From positions 1,426,001 through 1,490,000 of the forward strand of contig NZ_CP084992.1 in NCBI RefSeq assembly GCF_044793635.1: DNA of 64,000 nucleotides. The letters run 5' to 3'. Position numbers and translations under genes: made by a program. The notes under the pieces were generated by a model. The model did no database searches and was not told the DNA's origin. It was given only the letters and a program-made list of their open reading frames with translations. The DNA is from Virgibacillus_F necropolis_A. GTDB lineage: Bacteria; Bacillota; Bacilli; Bacillales; Amphibacillaceae. Positions 60,101-64,000 of this stretch are shown in pieces; the stretch's first letter is position 1, and every line of letters begins with the position of its first letter.

Positions 60101-60443
60101 AGTCAAAGGTGGCTGGCGCATTTATTCAAGCGGCCCAGGGATTTATATGAACCAATTAATTTCTAACTCACTAGGAATACGTCAAGAAAAAGGTAACCTT
60201 GTTATTGACCCAGTGTTGCCAGAAAAACTTGATGGATTACAGTTTAAATTTACGTTCATGGATCGGCCTGTTACATTTGTTTACCATCTGAATCAGGATA
60301 AGAAACACTTGGTTATTAACGGTCAGAACGTGGAAACAGAATCCATTACCAACCCTTACCGTGATGGCGGATTTATTGTCGGACATAAGGTGCTCGAGGA
60401 ACTTCTATTAACGGATAACAATAAAATAGAAATTTATATGTAA
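57111..60443 (+). CDS. GH94 1,2-beta-oligoglucan phosphorylase-like enzyme
   Basis: A 1110-residue protein of the family 94 phosphorylases. Length is close to the 1,2-beta-oligoglucan phosphorylase of Listeria (about 1086) and above cellobiose phosphorylase (about 800). The N-terminal beta-sandwich region runs to about residue 590 and the (alpha/alpha)6 barrel follows, with GAAWGTRDVCQGPTEYFM, GNWPQWFMFDKY and the general-acid aspartate in GDGDWDDTLQP (about 758-761). GGWRIYSSGPGIYMNQL is in the phosphate-binding loop region. The reaction would cleave terminal beta-1,2 bonds with phosphate to give glucose 1-phosphate. It is cytoplasmic, cotranscribed with GH3, with AAGGAG before its ATG and a terminator after it. 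Confidence 0.88.
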   Translation: MNESKFTIKEGDLQFTFLNSGDLFEISHKSTMINQLLSNPIDGALNNLYLRIYASDEIKVIPLLGVKSDSSLFTNESQVIWQGSKCGVEYQVTFRLSSKGIWFWDVTLNAEDIDVDIIYGQDLGLADHGAVRSNEAYMSQYMDHKVFEDTKKGYVVCTRQNQPMTDGFPYMQQGALNKTVGYSTDGFQFFGLSYKTTNVPEILTKATLANEIYQYEFAYTALQSERLTLSGQQQFVFYGLFKEDHPSTITSLEFEDEVSNAWEEVKNQRTAARQPLDKISTSSIIGEPLQTLSMTNEEINNYFPARHQEEYEDDSLLSFFTNSYEHVILKEKEQLVERPHGHILMSGQNDKLKEDTITSTSFMYGIFNSQITVGNTSMNKMLSNIRNPLNIMKTSGQRIYVEVDGTYRLLTMPSMFELGFNYARWYYKTENDVLVITNFTTVDTPEVQLQVKSSSGKSYDYLVTNQVTMNNNEYERPFKIEKEGNTLSFYADSEADSAEKYPDLSYRLHVTGADVQLEDENLLAQNALPGLASLVVLHVNSSSEWEIGIEGLLYNENKPWKKKDFETEAARYRTFYRDVMKGFSLSINNEATEELEKMNATAWWYTHNMLVHFSVPRGLEQYIGAAWGTRDVCQGPTEYFMATQNFESVKEILIKVFSHQYEDIGNWPQWFMFDKYANIQQAESHGDVIVWPLKVIGDYLEATKDYAILQQKVPYTERDGFGFTEKTETILDHVKKAINYIKDEFIHDTFLSSYGDGDWDDTLQPANAQLKEFMVSSWTVALTYQVISKLSEALIEPDEQEANELQALASGIKNDYNRYIHNADILPGFVYMEQPGKSEFMLHPTDSKTGINYRLLPMIRGMISELLTAEEAKEHYAIIKENLYFPDGVRLMDRPAKYTGGVSTHFKRAEQAANFGREIGLQYVHANIRFVEAMAKLGNEDEVWRGLSVINPIGIRDIVPNAEIRQSNTYFSSSDGKFNTRYQAQKNFDKLRDGTVQVKGGWRIYSSGPGIYMNQLISNSLGIRQEKGNLVIDPVLPEKLDGLQFKFTFMDRPVTFVYHLNQDKKHLVINGQNVETESITNPYRDGGFIVGHKVLEELLLTDNNKIEIYM

Positions 60444-60448
60444 CAGGT

Positions 60449-60487
60449 TAACCCACAATTCTGAAGAAGGATTGTGGGTTTATTTTA
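60449..60487 (+). terminator. Terminator after the GH94 gene
   Basis: ACCCACAAT (60451-60459) and ATTGTGGGT (60471-60479) pair with an 11-nt loop, followed by TTTATTTT. Confidence 0.8.
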
Positions 60488-60589
60488 GTTTAGCTAACAG
60501 TTCCTACTCCCAAGTCTGAATTGGACTTGCACACCTAAAGGCTACTGAAAAAGTTAAATATAGTACTAAATATGCGGATCCACCATCGC

Positions 60590-60690
60590 ATATTCGATTA
60601 TACTTCACTTTCCGCGGGCGAGTGTCAAGCCTATCTCTTGCTTCCCGCAGGAGTCTCCGTATATTCGAAATGCTAAGTTAAGGTGTAAAG
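60590..60690. repeat. Truncated family A repeat
   Basis: CACTTTCCGCGGGCGAG and CTTCCCGCAGGAGTCTCCGT match the core of the copies at 22600 and 62700. The surrounding 60488-60754 stretch shows no gene. Confidence 0.6.
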
Positions 60691-60754
60691 TTAATTTTTT
60701 TAAAATCCACCACTTTTTCAGTTGCCTTCCTAGTAGTTGATAGACATCCAGCGC

Positions 60755-60786
60755 AAAAAAAACTCCCTCAACATCGAAGGAGTTTC
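60755..60786 (-). terminator. Terminator after the lactate permease gene
   Basis: On the minus strand AAACTCC pairs with GGAGTTT and is followed by TTTTTTG, 15 nt after the stop codon. Confidence 0.75.
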
Positions 60787-60800
60787 ATTAAAATATGGGC

Positions 60801-62564
60801 TTAGGAAGCGATATCGTGTTGAATAGCATTTAAACGCTTTTTGTTCGTTGCAATAAGGTAAAAGACAAGCGCCCAAATAAGAACTGCGATAATCGTTCCA
60901 ATGTTGAAAATTCCTTTGTCTGCTGTCCACATAATGGAATAACCGATCGAACCTAACAACAGCGCGTAATAGAAAAACGGAAGAAGCGTTTTACGAATAA
61001 CATGCCCTTCTTTCCCTACAAGTCCAACAACGGCCGATGCAGCGACCACGTTATGCACGCAGATCATGTTTCCAGCTGCACCACCAACTGCTTGAAGGGC
61101 AACCATCCAAGTTGGGTCAGCACCGATCCGCTCACCTACCCCGAATTGGAAGAGGGAGAACATCATGTTACTAACCGTGTTACTACCAGCTACGAACGCC
61201 CCAAGCCCTCCGATAAACGTTGCAAAAAATGGATACATGGAGCCCGCTATATTTGCAACGCCTTCTGCGAGTACAATCGGCATTTTTTCATAACCCGCTG
61301 CCCCGCCACCTGAGTTAAGAAATACTTGCACCATTGGAACAGTAAAGACGAGGGCTGAACCTGCAGCAATCATTGTTTTACCGGAATCTTTCCAAGCCCG
61401 GGCAAATTCCCTGCCTTTCATTCCGTGCATATAGTACGTAAATACTGATACGACTATAAAAATGAAGCCTGGTGAATAAAGAATGTCCCAGCCGGAAGAT
61501 ATCTCTGTTCCAAAGATATTTGGAATCGTAATCTTGGCAGCTTTAAGCCATTCTCCAACAACAGTTAGTCTTGAAATAAGTAGTAGAACTGCAATCAAAA
61601 CGTATGGAGCCCATGCACGCCACATGCTGATTTTGCCTGCATAGATATCGCTATGTTTGAGTTCAACACGACCAGTCCATGTTGGGTCCCAGCGATCTTT
61701 TGCTTCGAAATCCCACATTTCGCTGTCTTTTGGCATAAGGAAGCCTTTTTTGGCAGCAGGAATGACAATTGCCAACCCAATTAAGCCACCAATCATGGAA
61801 GGAAATTCAGGTCCTAATGTAATTGCAACTATAAGATACGGTACCGTCATCGCTAACGAAGCAAATATGGCAAACTTCCAGACCCTTAAGCCCTCACTGA
61901 ATGACTTGTTTTTTCCGAAAAACCGGGTCAAAATAGCGACTAGAAATAATGGGATTAACAGTCCCGCAATGGCATGAAGCAAAGCTACTTTCCCGGCAAC
62001 ACCAAATACAAAAGCTGAAACATCAGTAATTTGGGAAAGCGGCTCAATTCCTGTACCTACACCAACAATCATCGGCGTTCCAACTGCTCCAAATGATACC
62101 GGTGTACTTTGAATAATCATACCGCAGACAACAGCCGCCATCGCCGGAAACCCAAGTCCAACCAATAATGGCACTGCAACGGCAGCAGGTGTACCAAATC
62201 CTGCTGAACCTTCAATAAAAGAACCGAAAAGCCATGCAATGATAATTACCTGAATACGACGGTCAGGTGTAATATCTGTGAAACCGCGACGAATGGTGTG
62301 CAGACCCCCACTTTCTTGAAGTGTGTTCAATAGTAAAATCGCGCCAAAGATAATAAATAAAAGCGTAACAGCAACGATAAGACCATGTACAGATGCAGCA
62401 GCGACTTTTGGAAATGCTACATCCCAAACGAGAAGCGCCAGTAAAACCGCGACGATGTAGGAAAGCGGCATCGCTTTACTCGCTGGCCACTTAAGTCCGA
62501 CTAGAAAAACCGCAACAACAATAACCGGAAGTAAGGCCAGAATAGCTAATATTCCATTTCCCAT
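60801..62564 (-). CDS. lctP: L-lactate permease, LctP/LldP family
   Basis: A 587-residue membrane protein with about 14 hydrophobic helices, of the LctP family importing L-lactate, D-lactate or glycolate with protons. Family segments include WLFGSFIEGSAGFGTPAAVAV, cited by its core EGSAGFGTPAA, MIIQSTPVSFGAVGTP, FIGGLGAFVAGSNTVSNMMF and ALQAVGGAAGNMICVHNVVA. Start is ATG 62564, 6 nt after AAGGGG. It is a single gene with its own terminator, flanked by repeats on both sides, and is not obviously connected to the xylan island. Uptake of another hydroxy-acid is possible. Confidence 0.92.
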   Translation of the reverse strand: MGNGILAILALLPVIVVAVFLVGLKWPASKAMPLSYIVAVLLALLVWDVAFPKVAAASVHGLIVAVTLLFIIFGAILLLNTLQESGGLHTIRRGFTDITPDRRIQVIIIAWLFGSFIEGSAGFGTPAAVAVPLLVGLGFPAMAAVVCGMIIQSTPVSFGAVGTPMIVGVGTGIEPLSQITDVSAFVFGVAGKVALLHAIAGLLIPLFLVAILTRFFGKNKSFSEGLRVWKFAIFASLAMTVPYLIVAITLGPEFPSMIGGLIGLAIVIPAAKKGFLMPKDSEMWDFEAKDRWDPTWTGRVELKHSDIYAGKISMWRAWAPYVLIAVLLLISRLTVVGEWLKAAKITIPNIFGTEISSGWDILYSPGFIFIVVSVFTYYMHGMKGREFARAWKDSGKTMIAAGSALVFTVPMVQVFLNSGGGAAGYEKMPIVLAEGVANIAGSMYPFFATFIGGLGAFVAGSNTVSNMMFSLFQFGVGERIGADPTWMVALQAVGGAAGNMICVHNVVAASAVVGLVGKEGHVIRKTLLPFFYYALLLGSIGYSIMWTADKGIFNIGTIIAVLIWALVFYLIATNKKRLNAIQHDIAS

Positions 62565-62614
62565 TTTCAAATCCCCTTATAAAAGTTTTTTTATTAGGCT
62601 CTTTTCGTACCCAA

Positions 62615-63125
62615 TGTTGCTTTTTTATCTTCATAGTTGATATAAAATGCGACTTAACTAAAATCATGTTCGATGCCCTTGCGCCATCGCTGCGGAAAAA
62701 TCACTACGCTTTCCGCGGGCTCGCGCTGAGCCTCCTCGCTCGCAAAGACCGCTCCCTGTGGGGGTCTCAGCGTCTTCGCTATTTCCGCAGGAGTCTCCGT
62801 GTTTTTCCTCCGCTTGTGTGGTGTCTATAATGGAACGATAGAATCACATCATTGATTAGAGCATGAAGTTCCCACTATTATGGCAGTTGATTTTCGTTAC
62901 GGACAGTCGACTCCTGCGGGAAAAGCAACAGCTGAAGACCCCACAGGAAGTGGTCGATGAGGGCCGACTAAAACCGTCCTTTGCAGACAACGTCGGCATA
63001 CCCCTTGCCGGGGCAAGGAGGCTGAAGCGTTGCCCGCGGAAAGCGAACTGACCGGAACGGAAATCAACCAGCAGTTACGTCGCGTAATATTGATATTCTC
63101 TCAAAAGCAACAATCTTTACGAAAA
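62615..63125. repeat. Composite family A repeat, largest copy
   Basis: It begins with CAATGTTGCTTTTTTATC and GTTGATATAAAATGCGAC, includes two GC-rich cores (62690-62810 with ACTACGCTTTCCGCGGGCTC; 62900-63060 with GACTCCTGCGGGAAAAGCAA) and ends with AAAAGCAACAATCTTTACG. The order of parts is the same as at 22541-22920, but with an extra insert carrying AAGACCGCTCCCTGTGGGGG. It takes up most of the 62565-63221 gap, which has no recognisable gene. Confidence 0.75.
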
Positions 63126-63221
63126 CAGCCTTATATTAAATAACAATATGCATGTCCGCTCATAAAAACACAGAAATTTAATATTGTTATATAAACATAG
63201 AGATTAAACATAAAGAAAAAA

Positions 63222-63986
63222 TCAGCCTTGTTTTACAGGATTACGAAGCTTACCAATTTCAGCAATTTCACAGACGATTTCATCGCCATCTTTCATCATT
63301 TCAGCACCAAGCGGACTGCCAGTTAAAATCACATCGCCCGGTTCCAGTGTCATCACTTCGGATAAGTAAGCAATCATCTTTCTCATTGAAACAATCATAA
63401 GCAGTGTTGAGCTATTCTGCTTCTTGTCACCGTTTAAGTATGCTTCAACCTTGATTTTGTCGGGATCAAGTTCTGTTTCGATATATGGGCCAAGCGGTGT
63501 GAACGTATCAAATGACTTTCCTATCATCCAATGCCCAGCTTCATGGAAAAACTGTGGTGCCGTTACATCATTGGCTACCGAATAGCCAAAAATATAGTCT
63601 GTAACCTCTTCTTCAGAAATGTTGCTCGCGCGTTTGCCAATCACCACTGCAAGCTCGGATTCAAATTTCACTTCTTCTACTTTACTTGGGATAACAATTG
63701 GCTCCCCACTCCCAATAACAGAAGAAACGGGCTTATAAAAAAATACAGGTATATCGGGTAATTCAGAAGGTAGATCAGCTGTTTTACCGACATAGTTTGC
63801 ACCAATACCAATCACATGACGTGGTGTAAGCGGTTCCAAAAGTTCAATCTCTTCAACATCATGTACTACTTCTGTATGCTTCCAATCTGAAAATATGTCC
63901 CCCTCAATTTCTAGAATACCGTTGTCTGTTACGATTCCTTGCAAAATTGTCTCTTCAGTTTGTTTTTTAAATCTAGCAAATTTCAT
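63222..63986 (-). CDS. FAH-family hydrolase/hydratase, substrate unknown
   Basis: A 254-residue fumarylacetoacetate hydrolase-fold protein. The metal ligands are the glutamates in KFESELAVVIG and the aspartate in YSVANDVTAPQ; the C-terminal PGDVILTGSPLGAEMMKDGDE closes the substrate pocket. Such proteins include 2-keto-4-pentenoate hydratase, oxaloacetate decarboxylase and acylpyruvases. It differs from the FAH-family protein at 46627 in motifs and length. The gene is complete: ATG at 63986 is preceded by GAGGAG at the window edge. Neighbouring genes that would reveal its pathway lie outside the window. Confidence 0.82.
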   Translation of the reverse strand: MKFARFKKQTEETILQGIVTDNGILEIEGDIFSDWKHTEVVHDVEEIELLEPLTPRHVIGIGANYVGKTADLPSELPDIPVFFYKPVSSVIGSGEPIVIPSKVEEVKFESELAVVIGKRASNISEEEVTDYIFGYSVANDVTAPQFFHEAGHWMIGKSFDTFTPLGPYIETELDPDKIKVEAYLNGDKKQNSSTLLMIVSMRKMIAYLSEVMTLEPGDVILTGSPLGAEMMKDGDEIVCEIAEIGKLRNPVKQG

Positions 63987-64000
63987 TGTTTGATCTCCTC

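Overview
The window looks like chromosome from a low-GC Gram-positive of the Bacillaceae, probably a halophilic or alkaliphilic genus of the Oceanobacillus/Virgibacillus type. This is inferred from AT-rich coding, strong Shine-Dalgarno sites (GGAGG types), some TTG/GTG starts, CcpA-type cre boxes, LplABC- and YesL-type proteins, and the GC-rich intergenic repeats common in that group. No rRNA, tRNA, CRISPR or prophage was recognised. Most of the window is a large carbohydrate-catabolism region, mostly on the minus strand.

Region 1 (1-10648) handles organic acids and peptides. A minus-strand operon holds a DUF997/YhdT-like small membrane protein, a sodium:solute symporter, an M20 deacylase, a tartrate/isopropylmalate-type dehydrogenase and a partial SDR. 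An AbgB-like M20 amidohydrolase, a GntP permease, an orphan OppA-like lipoprotein and an asparaginase follow. A frameshifted remnant of the asparaginase 5' end lies 3.5 kb before the intact gene.

Region 2 (11320-14344) has a YjhG/YagF-type D-xylonate dehydratase and a J-domain-like membrane protein that lacks the HPD motif.

Region 3 (14800-48428) is a glucuronoxylan utilisation island. It encodes cytoplasmic GH10, GH8, GH39, GH43, GH67 and a large GH2. It also encodes an LplABC-type importer, the glucuronate branch UxaC-UxuB-UxuA (uxuA twice), a polyol/xylitol-type dehydrogenase, three Gfo/Idh/MocA oxidoreductases, a VOC protein, a ThuA-like protein and a Nif3-like protein. Regulators are a GntR/FCD and an IclR protein. 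A semialdehyde dehydrogenase and an FAH-family protein next to the IclR gene, together with the xylonate dehydratase, suggest a Weimberg-type route from xylose to 2-oxoglutarate. No xylose isomerase or xylulokinase was seen. The island has been rearranged: an aguA-uxuA segment was duplicated and one aguA copy deleted, and remnants of a D-lyxose isomerase, a GH43 gene and a transposase lie nearby.

Region 4 (48711-60443) holds an MFS sugar:proton symporter and a locus of LacI regulator, ABC importer, GH3 and GH94. The gene set resembles the Listeria locus for beta-1,2-gluco-oligosaccharides. Two GAAACGTTTC operators lie in the divergent promoter region.

Region 5 (60801-64000) has an LctP-type lactate permease and an FAH-family hydrolase.

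At least three families of intergenic repeats separate these modules and occupy most of the longer gene-free stretches.
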